Positions 32,174-42,030 are shown, counted from the stretch's first letter. The stretch: 64,000 nucleotides of DNA from Bacillota bacterium (GCA_023418475.1 JAEZZO010000064.1:29898-93897); one strand, 5' to 3'. The notes: generated by a model not told the origin, from the letters alone. Numbers and translations: made by a program.

Positions 32174-33094
32174 ATGATTATCTATGATGTAATTATAATT
32201 GGGTCCGGACCGGCCGGTCTTTGTGCTGCAATTTATGCTAAGAGAGCACAGATGAGTTTATTAGTAATCGAAAGAGCTGGAATTAGCGGAGGTCAGGTTA
32301 TTAACACATATGAAGTGGATAACTATCCTGGTATACCAGGGATAGGAGGCTTTGAATTAAGTGTTAAGTTCCGTGAACATGCAGATCAGTTAGGAGCAAC
32401 CTTTTTGAACGGTGAGGTAACGGATTTTTCTCTTGAAGGAGAGATAAAGGTAATAAAGATGGACAATGGAGACGAGTATAAGGCAAAAAGCGTTGTAATA
32501 GCTACAGGTGGAGCTCCGCGTCATTTGAATATAGAGGGTGAGAACAAGCTCCAAGGCATGGGAGTCTCTTATTGTGCGACCTGTGACGGAGCCTTCTTTC
32601 GTAAGAAGGAAGTGGCTGTTGTGGGCGGAGGAGATGTAGCGATTGAAGATGCTATTTTTTTGGCAAGAATTTGCAGCCGGGTGTATGTAATTCATCGAAG
32701 GGATCAGTTTCGAGCCTCCAAAAGTTTAACAACAAAACTGATGGCACTGGAAAATGTAACAATCTTATGGGATAGTGCGGTAGAAAGTATTAACGGAAAA
32801 GATAATGTAGAATCAATTACCATTAAAAATAAAAAGATGGATAAAATAGATACGATTGCTTTATCAGGTGTATTTATTGCGGTCGGCTATTCTCCCAATT
32901 CAGAGGTTTACAGAAGAATAGTGGCAACAGATGACAGAGGTTATATCATAGCTGGTGAGAATTGTGAAAGTAATATACCGGGTATTTATGCGGCTGGAGA
33001 TGTCAGAACCAAGGAACTTCGACAGATCATTACGGCAGCAGCGGATGGGGCAAATGCGATTACAGCAGTAGAAAAATATCTAAATATGTTATAA
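32174..33094 (+). CDS. trxB: Thioredoxin reductase
   Basis: A 306-residue low-molecular-weight thioredoxin reductase that passes electrons from NADPH through FAD to thioredoxin. The FAD-binding GSGPAGLCAAIYAKRA is at the N terminus. The redox-active CATC lies at Cys134/Cys137, a GGGDVA dinucleotide-binding site follows, and GIYAAGDVR closes the FAD site. AGGAGG lies 10 bases before ATG 32174. No thioredoxin gene is adjacent, and a related ferredoxin- or NADH-dependent electron donor cannot be excluded. Confidence 0.95.
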   Translation: MIIYDVIIIGSGPAGLCAAIYAKRAQMSLLVIERAGISGGQVINTYEVDNYPGIPGIGGFELSVKFREHADQLGATFLNGEVTDFSLEGEIKVIKMDNGDEYKAKSVVIATGGAPRHLNIEGENKLQGMGVSYCATCDGAFFRKKEVAVVGGGDVAIEDAIFLARICSRVYVIHRRDQFRASKSLTTKLMALENVTILWDSAVESINGKDNVESITIKNKKMDKIDTIALSGVFIAVGYSPNSEVYRRIVATDDRGYIIAGENCESNIPGIYAAGDVRTKELRQIITAAADGANAITAVEKYLNML

Positions 33095-33180
33095 TATCTG
33101 ATATTTGATGTAAATTGTGGTAAATTAGTATAAATCAGGAAATAGTGCATGATAATTCTACAGTTTACGCATGATTATTA

Positions 33181-33209
33181 TTGACTATTTGTGTCAACTT
33201 TGTTATAAT
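33181..33209 (+). promoter_or_regulatory. Sigma-A promoter of the NlpC/P60 gene
   Basis: TTGACT (33181-33186) and TATAAT (33204-33209) are 17 bases apart. Confidence 0.78.
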
Positions 33210-33333
33210 AAAACCATTGGATGTAATAAATTTGTAATATTTGAAACATATTACGATTTACAGTAGTTGGAAAATGGGAACTGATGAAAAAAGTAATTTC
33301 TGGATTACTTGCAATACTTGGAGGGTAAAATAC

Positions 33334-34578
33334 GTGAGAAAAAATAAAGCGATTAAGTTGGCGGCAGGAATATTGTCAACTGCATTATTTTTATCTATTC
33401 CGTCTACGATTGCACGTGCGGACAGTTTTATTTCCGTTGAGCAGGGCGTGGCGGGAATTTCGGCAATACTGGCTAATACGACAGATCAGGATGTGGCAGA
33501 TGCCTATCAATCCTCAATTGAGTCATTAAGTACAGAAAAAAAGTCACCTTATGATAATTTAGGTGTATCCATTGCCGGTGATTATGTGAATATAAGAAGA
33601 AAAGCATCAACGGACAGTAAGGTGTCAGGGAAATTATATCGTGGCTGTGCGGCCGATATTCTCGATCGACTAGATGATGGATGGGTTAAGATTAAGTCTG
33701 GTAAAGTAGAAGGCTATATTGCATCGGAGTTTCTTGCAATTGGTAACAAAGCAGAAACAATGGTTGATAAATACGCAACAAAGTACGCAACAATTACAAA
33801 TCAAACAGTTAGAGTAAGAGATAAAAAGAGCAAAGAAGCATCCATATTAACACTTGTACCAGGCGGCGAAACCTATGTCGTTAGTAAAGAGTATGATGAC
33901 TGGGTTGAGATTATATACGGCAGTGATGATGAAAGCAACAAAGAGTTAACAGGCTATGTCAGTAAAGAATGTGCGAATGTTTCGGTTGAATTCAAATATG
34001 CAATTTCAATCGAAGAAGAGAATAGAATTAAGAAAGCACAGGAAGAGGCTTTAAAAGCTGAAATGGAGAGAAAGCTGAGACTGGCGCAGGAAGAAGCAGA
34101 GAAAAAGGAAAGAGCAAGAAGACAAGCTTCCAGTCGTTCCTCGAATTCCAGCAGAGGCTCCAGTTCGGGTAACATAAGTAAGGATACACCTTCATTACCC
34201 AGTTCTTCCAGCAATTCACCGCGCCGTTCACAGGTTGTAAACTATGCGCTGAAGTTTGTTGGAAACCCATATGTATGGGGAGGACAGAGCTTAACAGGAG
34301 GCGCTGACTGTTCCGGATTTGTTCGTGCAGTATATGCAGACTTTGGTTACAGCTTGCCAAGAACATCATCTTCGCAAGCAAGCGCAGGAACCCGAGTGAG
34401 TGTAAGTGAGATGCAGCCAGGAGATTTGATTTTCTACGCATACAGCGGTGGACGAATTCACCATGTTGCAATGTACATAGGAAATGGCAGAATTGTTCAT
34501 GCTGCTTCCCGCAGACAGGGAATTATAACATCACAGTATAATTACAACGAAGTCTACTGTGTAAGGAGAATTCTCTAA
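33334..34578 (+). CDS. Secreted NlpC/P60 endopeptidase with two SH3 domains
   Basis: A 414-residue exported peptidoglycan hydrolase. A signal peptide (KLAAGILSTALFLSIPSTIARADS) is followed by two bacterial SH3 domains (about residues 75-130 and 140-210), a charged coiled-coil linker and a Ser/Arg-rich spacer. The C-terminal NlpC/P60 domain has catalytic Cys326 (GGADCSGF), His377 (HHVAMYIG) and His389 (IVHAAS). It should cut the D-Glu to meso-diaminopimelate bond of stem peptides. GTG 33334 is the likely start because GGAGGG lies eight bases before it. The SH3 and linker parts match the SleB-type protein at 5645-7021. Confidence 0.92.
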   Translation: MRKNKAIKLAAGILSTALFLSIPSTIARADSFISVEQGVAGISAILANTTDQDVADAYQSSIESLSTEKKSPYDNLGVSIAGDYVNIRRKASTDSKVSGKLYRGCAADILDRLDDGWVKIKSGKVEGYIASEFLAIGNKAETMVDKYATKYATITNQTVRVRDKKSKEASILTLVPGGETYVVSKEYDDWVEIIYGSDDESNKELTGYVSKECANVSVEFKYAISIEEENRIKKAQEEALKAEMERKLRLAQEEAEKKERARRQASSRSSNSSRGSSSGNISKDTPSLPSSSSNSPRRSQVVNYALKFVGNPYVWGGQSLTGGADCSGFVRAVYADFGYSLPRTSSSQASAGTRVSVSEMQPGDLIFYAYSGGRIHHVAMYIGNGRIVHAASRRQGIITSQYNYNEVYCVRRIL

Positions 34579-34595
34579 TTATTTGAATGTAAAAG

Positions 34596-34638
34596 ACCTT
34601 TGCTAAGAAGTTATAGTTTTGGCAAAGGTTTTTTTTTG
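34596..34638 (+). terminator. Intrinsic terminator after the NlpC/P60 gene
   Basis: ACCTTTGC (34596-34603) pairs with GCAAAGGT (34622-34629), followed by nine T. Confidence 0.88.
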
Positions 34639-34857
34639 TTTCAAATTATTTGAGCGATTTTTCCTTATTCCTATGTGACTAAAAAATAAATGACTTAGAA
34701 ATAATATTATCATTCGACTTAATTCTTTCGTAAAGATTGTTATCGAATCTTAAAATAAATTAATGCTTAATTAATGGTATATCTGAGGATTTTGTGTATA
34801 ATTTTTTATATACGGATTTCTACTTGTGACATTATAAGGACGTGGAGGATATTAACA

Positions 34858-36261
34858 ATGATTTTTAGCAGTTTGACATTCATATTTAGATTTTTACCAA
34901 TTTTTTTGATTTTATACTATGTTGTCCCCCACAAATATAAAAACAGTATCTTGTTTTTCGGAAGTCTTTGTTTCTATGCGTATGGCGGTCCGCAATATCT
35001 GTTGTTAATTCTTTTTTCCTTGCTGGTAAATTACATAGTTGCTATCCTTATGAATCGCTCTGAGAATTATTCCAAGCAAAAAAAATTATGGCTGGTCATG
35101 GGACTGGTATATAATTTTGGTGTTTTATTCTTTTTTAAATATATTGATTTTATGATTCATAATGTAAATTTTTTGATCGGCAGATTACATGTTGATCAAA
35201 CTATACCATCACTGGAATTAGCGCTTCCGCTTGGTATCAGTTTTTACACCTTTCAAATAGTTTCTTATCTCATTGATGTTTATAAGGGAGAGATTAGGGC
35301 TGAAAAATCTGTTTATCATCTTGGAATGTATTTATGTATGTTTCCTCAACTGATTTCAGGCCCGATTGTAAAGTATGCAGATATTTCAGCACAGCTATCA
35401 GAAAGGAAATTTACTGTTCAGAATGTGGAGAGAGGATTAAAATTATTTACCATCGGACTAGCATTTAAAGTATTAATTGCAGATAGAATAGGGATTTTAT
35501 GGAATGATATTCAGACAATCGGATTTGAGAGTATATCAACGCCTCTGGCCTGGCTTGGGGCAATCGGTTACAGTCTTCAGTTATACTTTGATTTTTATGG
35601 ATATTCATTAATGGCAGTCGGTGTAGGCAGGATGCTTGGTTTTATTCTTCCGGATAATTTTGATCACCCCTATATAGCAAGATCAGTATCTGAATTCTGG
35701 AGAAGATGGCATATAACTCTTGGAAAATGGTTTAAAAATTATGTGTATATTCCTCTGGGCGGTAACCGTAGAGGGAGCAGAAAGCTTATATTTAATTTAT
35801 TCATTGTATGGATGCTTACCGGATTGTGGCACGGAGCCAGCTGGAATTTCATATTATGGGGTATATCTCTGTTTGTTTTAATTTGTTTTGAAAAATTATT
35901 ATTTCATAAATTCCTGCAAAAGCATACTATCCTGTCAAGGATTTACTTATTAACAGTAATGCCACTTACCTGGATGGTTTTTGCAATCCGAGATTTATCC
36001 GAATTAAAAATATATTTTGGAAGAATATTTGCACTGATACCGGGTATCTGTGTGAATTCCTATGATTTTATAAAATATCTAAGTATTTATAAATGGCTTT
36101 TTATCGCAGGAATATTCTTTTGTACACCATTTGCCTGGAATTGGTTTGTCAGACATGAAAAAAGTATCGTGTGCACTATCATACTATTGATGGTATTCTG
36201 GTACTGCATTTATCAGCTTTCCAATGGTCTTAATAATCCATTTCTTTATTTTAAATTTTAG
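34858..36261 (+). CDS. MBOAT family O-acyltransferase (AlgI/DltB-like)
   Basis: A 467-residue polytopic membrane protein of the MBOAT family. The family core KNYVYIPLGGNRRGS and the conserved catalytic histidine in LTGLWHGASWNF are present. Such proteins move an acyl group, usually acetyl, across the membrane for O-acylation of a wall or secreted polymer. GTGGAGGAT precedes ATG 34858; the frame upstream of it is not coding-like. The partner is the SGNH protein encoded 23 bases downstream, an AlgI/AlgJ- or PatA/PatB-like pairing. The acceptor (peptidoglycan, teichoic acid or exopolysaccharide) is not evident. No D-alanine ligase gene is nearby, so a DltB role is unlikely. Confidence 0.9.
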   Translation: MIFSSLTFIFRFLPIFLILYYVVPHKYKNSILFFGSLCFYAYGGPQYLLLILFSLLVNYIVAILMNRSENYSKQKKLWLVMGLVYNFGVLFFFKYIDFMIHNVNFLIGRLHVDQTIPSLELALPLGISFYTFQIVSYLIDVYKGEIRAEKSVYHLGMYLCMFPQLISGPIVKYADISAQLSERKFTVQNVERGLKLFTIGLAFKVLIADRIGILWNDIQTIGFESISTPLAWLGAIGYSLQLYFDFYGYSLMAVGVGRMLGFILPDNFDHPYIARSVSEFWRRWHITLGKWFKNYVYIPLGGNRRGSRKLIFNLFIVWMLTGLWHGASWNFILWGISLFVLICFEKLLFHKFLQKHTILSRIYLLTVMPLTWMVFAIRDLSELKIYFGRIFALIPGICVNSYDFIKYLSIYKWLFIAGIFFCTPFAWNWFVRHEKSIVCTIILLMVFWYCIYQLSNGLNNPFLYFKF

Positions 36262-36284
36262 AGTATAGCAGGGAGTAATGTGAA

Positions 36285-37541
36285 ATGAAGCGTAAAAATA
36301 ATATCAAAAAATATCCATTCCTGCTTATGATTATAATAAGCACTATAGTTTTTACCATGATCGGGGTAGCCGGTAAAAATAATATTTACTCAGAGTATAA
36401 AGTTGCATTACAAAAAACTCCAATGTTGGCTGCGGTATTTGAGGGTGCGGGAGAGGGTATATACCCGTGGATGATTGTAAAGGGCTATGATAAAAAAGAA
36501 GTCTCTGTCAAAGAAGACAAAAATAGCGGTATTGCTTCCGCTAAGCCAACGAATTCACCGGTTTCTAACGATCATAAGAGCGTTACGGAGAAAAGTGACA
36601 ATAATTCTGTAAATGAAGATTTATACGCAGATGGTTCAGATCCGTCTAATGAAGTGAAGAATCAGCAAACTGATAAAACGAAAATTACTGAGAATGAACC
36701 AAAGAAGGATGATCAGACAAAACCGGATGATAGCACTGAAAAAGAAACAAAAACCAATCAAGATAATGGTACGGATAACGGTACTGAGAATAAAACAGAT
36801 AAGAAAAATACAGCTTCCTATAAGGATAAAAAGAACAGACACAATAATGATAAAACTTCGCCGTCATCCGGTGATAAAAAGGGAAACAGCGAAGTAGATA
36901 AAATACAGAAGAATCCTGCAAACGATCCATCGGCAGATAAAACCTATCAATTTCAGATGGTATCAAAAAAATATTTTAATGATGCACTTTTTATTGGGGA
37001 TTCAAGGACGGTTGGATTGTCTGAATATTCTATTTTAAATAATTCAACCTTTTATGCGGATGTAGGTCTTACGATATATGATATATTCAACAGGAAAATT
37101 GCCAAAGTGGATGGAAATAAAGAAACGATTTTGCAGGCACTTGGTGACAAAAAATATAAAAAGATTTATATTATGCTAGGGATCAATGAATTAGGAAGAG
37201 GTACAACGGAAACCTTTACTGGGGAATATAAGAAAGTACTTGATAAGATCGGAGAGCTTCAGCCGCAGGCTATTATTTTTGTAGAGGGTATCATGAATGT
37301 TTCAAAAGAAAAATCCGATACGGATCCTATTTTTAATAATAAAAACATTCGTGAAAGAAATGGAAGTATTGCCAGGCTTGCCAACAATGAAAATATATTT
37401 TATATTGATGTAAACGAAGCTATCACAGATAAAAGAGGAAATCTGCCACAAAAATATACTTTTGATAATATCCATTTGAAAGCTGCATATTATGACATTT
37501 GGACGGACTTTCTGTTAAAGCACGGAATTGTTGAAGAATAG
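36285..37541 (+). CDS. Membrane-anchored SGNH-hydrolase-like O-acyltransferase partner
   Basis: A 418-residue protein. One N-terminal membrane segment (about residues 10-28) is followed by a roughly 130-residue low-complexity linker rich in Lys, Asp, Asn, Thr and Ser (about 85-220). A C-terminal SGNH domain follows, with Ser240 in block I (IGDSRTVG), Asn301 in block III (LGINELG) and the block V pair Asp394/His397 (DNIHL). All catalytic positions are therefore kept. With the MBOAT protein upstream it probably transfers the exported acetyl group to a polymer, or removes it. The linker could span the wall. A long-stem terminator follows. Confidence 0.87.
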   Translation: MKRKNNIKKYPFLLMIIISTIVFTMIGVAGKNNIYSEYKVALQKTPMLAAVFEGAGEGIYPWMIVKGYDKKEVSVKEDKNSGIASAKPTNSPVSNDHKSVTEKSDNNSVNEDLYADGSDPSNEVKNQQTDKTKITENEPKKDDQTKPDDSTEKETKTNQDNGTDNGTENKTDKKNTASYKDKKNRHNNDKTSPSSGDKKGNSEVDKIQKNPANDPSADKTYQFQMVSKKYFNDALFIGDSRTVGLSEYSILNNSTFYADVGLTIYDIFNRKIAKVDGNKETILQALGDKKYKKIYIMLGINELGRGTTETFTGEYKKVLDKIGELQPQAIIFVEGIMNVSKEKSDTDPIFNNKNIRERNGSIARLANNENIFYIDVNEAITDKRGNLPQKYTFDNIHLKAAYYDIWTDFLLKHGIVEE

Positions 37542-37553
37542 TATTAATAGAAG

Positions 37554-37602
37554 AAGCTGTTTTGAATATCTTAGAATAAATATAAGATATTTGAAACAGC
37601 TT
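37554..37602 (+). terminator. Terminator of the MBOAT/SGNH operon
   Basis: AAGCTGTTTTGAATATCTTA (37554-37573) pairs with TAAGATATTTGAAACAGCTT (37583-37602) with one mismatch. Only a TTATTATTAT tract follows. Confidence 0.75.
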
Positions 37603-38323
37603 ATTATTATGCAGTTCATAAAAAATATTAGCAGCATAATTCTTATTATTCGGGTTCTGATTCTGTTTCTCATGCTGTTTGAACATAATATTATGTTAAA
37701 TGATATAATTATTCGGAAATTGCTGAAATTTGATCCGATATTTTCACATTTTCTAACACCAAAAAAATATCATAAATTCCTATTGACAAAGTCATATTTG
37801 TACAAAGTGCACAAATTGACTCTTAAAAATGGTAAAATATGGATTGAGATTTGCACACCGTCAAGATTTATCAAAAAGTTATCCACAGGAAAGAAGCCTT
37901 GTTTTTGGATAAAAGAAAGTTATACACCGATTCATCCACATTATCCACATTAATCCTCTACCCGTGTCGCATGTATAAAATAATGTCAATATCGAAAATG
38001 CGTTTTGTAACTAATGATAAATCGACATGAATTACAAAAAATATTGAGTTTTTTTCTTGACATTAATATTGTCGGATAATAAATAATATAATGTTTAATT
38101 TGAATAAAAACAATCGAATTTAGTGAAGATAGTAAAGAATATACGTCAATAAGTGTAATAATATATAGTAATCTGTGTGAAAAGGATGTAAAAACAATTT
38201 GAATAACCGATTAGAAACATACAATTAGCAATTCAGAACAAAGTAGCTTGTCACTTCCTGTAGCGTATGTTATAATTAAATCAGCATAGAAGTAATAATG
38301 CTATCAAGAAAGTAAAAAAGGAG
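37603..38323. other. Long AT-rich intergenic region with a DnaA-box cluster
   Basis: About 720 bases without a credible gene. The DnaA boxes lie at 37879-37949. On both sides are A/T-rich tracts, for example about 37600-37700 and 38030-38110. A TTGACA at 38057-38062, 17 bases before TAAATA, may be the hpf promoter. An open frame across this region looks non-coding. Confidence 0.6.
37879..37949 (+). promoter_or_regulatory. DnaA-box cluster
   Basis: Two perfect TTATCCACA boxes lie at 37879-37887 and 37941-37949. Near-matches are TCATCCACA (37932-37940), TTATACACC (37920-37928) and, on the minus strand, TTATCCAAA (37904-37912). Three of them are almost back to back. No dnaA, dnaN or rpmH gene is nearby. 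Confidence 0.65.
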
Positions 38324-38332
38324 TTGGGCATT

Positions 38333-38860
38333 ATGCGTTATATAATCAGCGGTAAAAATATCGAGGTAACGGAAGGTTTGAAAACAGCTGTATATGAAAA
38401 GATCGGAAAGCTTGAGAGATACTTCACTCCTGATACTGAAATTCATGTGACACTCAGCGTTGAAAAGGAAAGACAGAAAATTGAAATAACAATTCCTGTG
38501 AAGGGAAATATTATCAGAGCAGAGCAAGTAAGCAATGATATGTATGTATCTATTGACTTGGTAGAAGAAATTATTGAACGTCAATTGCGTAAATACAAGA
38601 ATAAATTAATTGATCATAAGCAGGCAGCTACAAATTTTAATCAAACATTCATGGAAGATGATTACTTCGAAGATGATACAATTAAGATTGTAAAGACAAA
38701 GCGTTTTGCAATTAAACCTATGGATGCAGAGGAAGCTTGTGTACAGATGGAATTACTGGGGCATAATTTTTATGTTTTCAGAAATGCACAAACGGATGAA
38801 GTTAATGTAGTTTATAAAAGAAAAGGAAATACTTACGGACTAATCGAACCTGAATATTAA
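38333..38860 (+). CDS. hpf: Ribosome hibernation promoting factor, long form
   Basis: A 175-residue long-form HPF (YvyD type) that dimerises 70S ribosomes into inactive 100S particles in stationary phase. The N-terminal domain (about residues 1-105) binds the decoding region. A flexible acidic linker leads to a C-terminal dimerisation domain (IKIVKTKRFAIKPMDAEEACVQMELLGHNFYVF). AAAAGGAG supports ATG 38333, nine bases downstream, rather than the in-frame TTG at 38324, which overlaps the ribosome-binding site. It is followed by its own strong terminator. secA lies downstream, as in Bacillus. Confidence 0.95.
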   Translation: MRYIISGKNIEVTEGLKTAVYEKIGKLERYFTPDTEIHVTLSVEKERQKIEITIPVKGNIIRAEQVSNDMYVSIDLVEEIIERQLRKYKNKLIDHKQAATNFNQTFMEDDYFEDDTIKIVKTKRFAIKPMDAEEACVQMELLGHNFYVFRNAQTDEVNVVYKRKGNTYGLIEPEY

Positions 38861-38876
38861 TATTTATTCCATTGAA

Positions 38877-38920
38877 AGAAGTCCGGTTCTCTTGCCAGCA
38901 TGGAGAACCGGACTTCTTTC
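38877..38920 (+). terminator. Intrinsic terminator of hpf
   Basis: AAGAAGTCCGGTTCTC pairs with GAGAACCGGACTTCTTT around an 11-base loop, followed by TTTCG. Confidence 0.88.
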
Positions 38921-38995
38921 GTTTCTAAGGGAAATTCACCTTATGAAACAAACCCTCTGAGAGGATATACAGCTTCGCACGCAGAACAGTGCGGT
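38921..38995. repeat. Structured dispersed element, copy R1
   Basis: GTTTCTAAGG (38921-38930) pairs with CCTTATGAAAC (38939-38949) with one bulge. It is followed by ACAAACCCTCTGAGAGGAT and CAGCTTCGCACGCAGAACA. The order and wording match copies at 55066 and 58351. The remaining bases to secA (about 39000-39300) hold no gene. Confidence 0.65.
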
Positions 38996-39301
38996 ATTTG
39001 GGATTTATGAACATAATACGTATGACAACTCATTTAATTATGAAATGAATGGGAATACTGTATACTATAGGATGAATGTGGTATATATGTAAGCTGCTAA
39101 TACAAGATGTATTGTAAAGCTTTCGATTATCATTGGACAGAAGCTACAGCAGGCTAATGTGTGTCTGTATCATAGGAAATAAATATTTCTATCCTATTAT
39201 TTTAATGAATATAGTAGTCAGATCATTATTTTTGGATGAAAAAGAGGAAATGTTAATAATATCTTTACCAAATAGTCATGATATAGTTACAGAAAATTAA
39301 G

Positions 39302-39330
39302 TTGAATAGTCTCAAAGTAAATGTTACAAT
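39302..39330 (+). promoter_or_regulatory. Sigma-A promoter of secA
   Basis: TTGAAT (39302-39307) and TACAAT (39325-39330) are 17 bases apart, 54 bases before the secA start. Confidence 0.72.
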
Positions 39331-39384
39331 ACTATTTGAACAATTTTGGGAATTCAATTTGGACCAGTACAGGAGTGAACAAAT

Positions 39385-41958
39385 ATGGGAATAGTAGAAA
39401 AAATCTTCGGCACTCACAGCGAGCGAGAAGTGAAAAGAATATTACCTATCGTTGACAAGATAGAAGCATTAGAACCGGAATATGTAAAACTTTCAGACGA
39501 TGAGTTAAAAGCCAAGACAATAGAATTTAAGAATAGGCTAAAAAATGGAGAGACACTGGATGATATTCTGGTAGATGCTTATGCTACTGTAAGAGAAGCA
39601 GCCAAGAGAGTTATTGGACAAAGACATTTTCGGGTACAGCTGATTGGTGGTGTTATACTGCACCAGGGACGTATTACGGAAATGCGTACCGGTGAAGGTA
39701 AAACACTTACTTCTACACTGCCGGCATATCTTAATGCGCTGGATGGCAAAGGAGTTCATATTGTTACGGTAAATGACTACCTTGCAAAGCGTGACTCGGA
39801 ATGGATGGGACAAATTCATGAATTCCTTGGTCTGAAAGTTGGCGTTATCCTTAACAGTATGGAAAGAGAAGAACGCCGCGAAGCATATGACTGTGATATT
39901 ACGTATGCTACCAATAATGAATTGGGATTTGATTATCTGAGAGATAACATGGTAATCTATAAAGAACAATTAGTTCAAAGAGATTTGAATTATGCGATTA
40001 TTGATGAGGTCGATTCCGTATTAATCGATGAAGCAAGAACCCCTCTGATTATTTCCGGACAAAGCGGTAAATCAACAGAGCTCTACCGCGTCTGCGATAT
40101 TCTGGCAAGACAGCTCACGAAGGGTGTAGCAAGCGGTGAATTAACTAAGATGGCTGCGCTGATGAAGGAAGAGGTAGAAGAATCCGGTGATTTTATCGTG
40201 GATGAAAAAGAAAAGAATGTTCATCTTACGGATGATGGTGTTAAGAAGGTAGAAGGTTTCTTTAATATAGAAAATCTGGCAGATCCTGAAAATCTGGAAA
40301 TTCAGCATAATATCATCCTCGCCTTAAGAGCGCATAATTTAATGTTCAGGGATAAGGACTATGTTGTGAAGGATGATGAGGTTCTAATCGTTGATGAATT
40401 TACTGGCCGTATAATGCCTGGCAGGCGTTATAGTGACGGGTTACATCAGGCAATTGAGGCAAAAGAGAATGTAAAGGTAAAAAGAGAAAGTAAGACTCTT
40501 GCAACGATAACCTTTCAGAACTTCTTTAATAAATATAAAAAGAAAAGTGGTATGACAGGTACAGCACTTACAGAGGAGAAGGAATTCCGTGAAATTTATG
40601 GAATGGATGTTATAGAAGTCCCGACGAATCTGCCAGTAGCGCGTCTTGACCGTCAAGATGCAGTTTATAAAACTAAGAAAGAAAAACTGAATGCAATTAT
40701 TAATGAAATTATAGAATCACATCAAAAGGGACAACCCGTTTTAGTTGGTACTATTACAATTGAATCCTCGGAAGAAATCAGTGAGAAGCTTAAAAAGCAT
40801 AGTGTTCCCCATAAGGTGTTAAATGCGAAATTCCATGAACTGGAGGCTGAAATAGTTGCCGATGCAGGTCAATATGGTGCAGTAACAATTGCAACCAATA
40901 TGGCCGGACGTGGTACCGATATTAAGCTCGGTGAAGGTGTTACGGAAAAAGGGGGACTAAAAATAATTGGTACCGAACGTCACGAGTCAAGACGTATTGA
41001 TAACCAGTTGCGTGGTCGTGCCGGCAGACAGGGAGATCCCGGAGAATCCAGATTCTTTATTTCCCTCGAAGATGATGTTATGCGATTGTTTGGATCAGAA
41101 CGTCTGATGAATATTTTCAATTCTTTGGGTATTGCGGAAGGAGAGCAGATTGAACATAAGATGCTTACGAACGCAATCGAGAAAGCACAGAAGCGAATTG
41201 AGAATAATAACTTTGGTATTAGAAAGAATTTGCTTGAGTATGACCAGGTAAATAACGAACAAAGAGAAATTATATATGCCGAAAGAAGAAGAGTACTTGA
41301 TGGAGAAAGTATGCGTGACACAATTTACCGTATGATAACAGATACGGTGGAGGATTGTGTAAATACCTGCATCAGTGATGATCAGTCCCCGGAAAACTGG
41401 GATTTTGCTGAACTTAGCAATCTGTTACTTCCAATTATACCCTTAGATGGAATAGAATTTAGCAATGACCAGTTAAAGAGTATGAAGAAAAATGATTTGA
41501 TACAACAGCTGAAGGAAGATGGTGTGAAGCTCTATGAAGAAAAGGAGCTGGAGTTCCCGGAGACAGAGCAGATCAGAGAATTAGAGCGTGTAATTTTATT
41601 AAAGGTGATAGACCGGAAGTGGATGGATCATATTGATGATATGGACCAGCTGCGCCAGGGTATTGGATTACAGGCGTATGGCCAGCGTCAACCTGTAGTG
41701 GAATATAAATTCCAGGGCTTTGAGATGTTTGATGATATGATTAATTCCATTCGCGAGGATACTGTAAAAGCACTTTTGCATGTACGCATTGAGCAAAAGG
41801 TGGAAAGAGAACAGGTTGCGAAAGTAACTGGAACTAACAGAGATGACAGCGTGGCAAATGCACCGGTTAGACGTAGCGGCAAAAAAATACAGCCAAATGA
41901 TCCATGCCCCTGCGGAAGCGGAAAAAAATATAAATTCTGCTGTGGAAAAAATATATAA
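39385..41958 (+). CDS. secA: Preprotein translocase ATPase SecA
   Basis: An 857-residue SecA that drives secreted proteins through SecYEG using ATP. Walker A MRTGEGKTLT, the DEVD box (IIDEVDSVLIDEART), the helicase-like motif NMAGRGTDIKLG and LRGRAGRQGDPG are all intact. The C-terminal zinc-binding tail PNDPCPCGSGKKYKFCCGK is present. It is full length. prfB follows after 72 bases in the common secA-prfB arrangement. Confidence 0.98.
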   Translation: MGIVEKIFGTHSEREVKRILPIVDKIEALEPEYVKLSDDELKAKTIEFKNRLKNGETLDDILVDAYATVREAAKRVIGQRHFRVQLIGGVILHQGRITEMRTGEGKTLTSTLPAYLNALDGKGVHIVTVNDYLAKRDSEWMGQIHEFLGLKVGVILNSMEREERREAYDCDITYATNNELGFDYLRDNMVIYKEQLVQRDLNYAIIDEVDSVLIDEARTPLIISGQSGKSTELYRVCDILARQLTKGVASGELTKMAALMKEEVEESGDFIVDEKEKNVHLTDDGVKKVEGFFNIENLADPENLEIQHNIILALRAHNLMFRDKDYVVKDDEVLIVDEFTGRIMPGRRYSDGLHQAIEAKENVKVKRESKTLATITFQNFFNKYKKKSGMTGTALTEEKEFREIYGMDVIEVPTNLPVARLDRQDAVYKTKKEKLNAIINEIIESHQKGQPVLVGTITIESSEEISEKLKKHSVPHKVLNAKFHELEAEIVADAGQYGAVTIATNMAGRGTDIKLGEGVTEKGGLKIIGTERHESRRIDNQLRGRAGRQGDPGESRFFISLEDDVMRLFGSERLMNIFNSLGIAEGEQIEHKMLTNAIEKAQKRIENNNFGIRKNLLEYDQVNNEQREIIYAERRRVLDGESMRDTIYRMITDTVEDCVNTCISDDQSPENWDFAELSNLLLPIIPLDGIEFSNDQLKSMKKNDLIQQLKEDGVKLYEEKELEFPETEQIRELERVILLKVIDRKWMDHIDDMDQLRQGIGLQAYGQRQPVVEYKFQGFEMFDDMINSIREDTVKALLHVRIEQKVEREQVAKVTGTNRDDSVANAPVRRSGKKIQPNDPCPCGSGKKYKFCCGKNI

Positions 41959-42030
41959 ATCTATAGTAGCATGATAAAAATATTGAGTTTTTAAAAATAG
42001 TAATATATAATACAAAAAAGAGGTGATTTA

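Noticed and set aside
37528..37953. 141-codon open frame across the gap after the SGNH gene
   Set aside because: It starts inside the preceding gene, runs through a terminator hairpin and the DnaA boxes, lacks a ribosome-binding site and has a composition unlike a protein.
37860..37955. Interpretation of the DnaA boxes as the chromosomal origin
   Set aside because: dnaA, dnaN, rpmH and gyrB are all absent nearby, so I do not call oriC.
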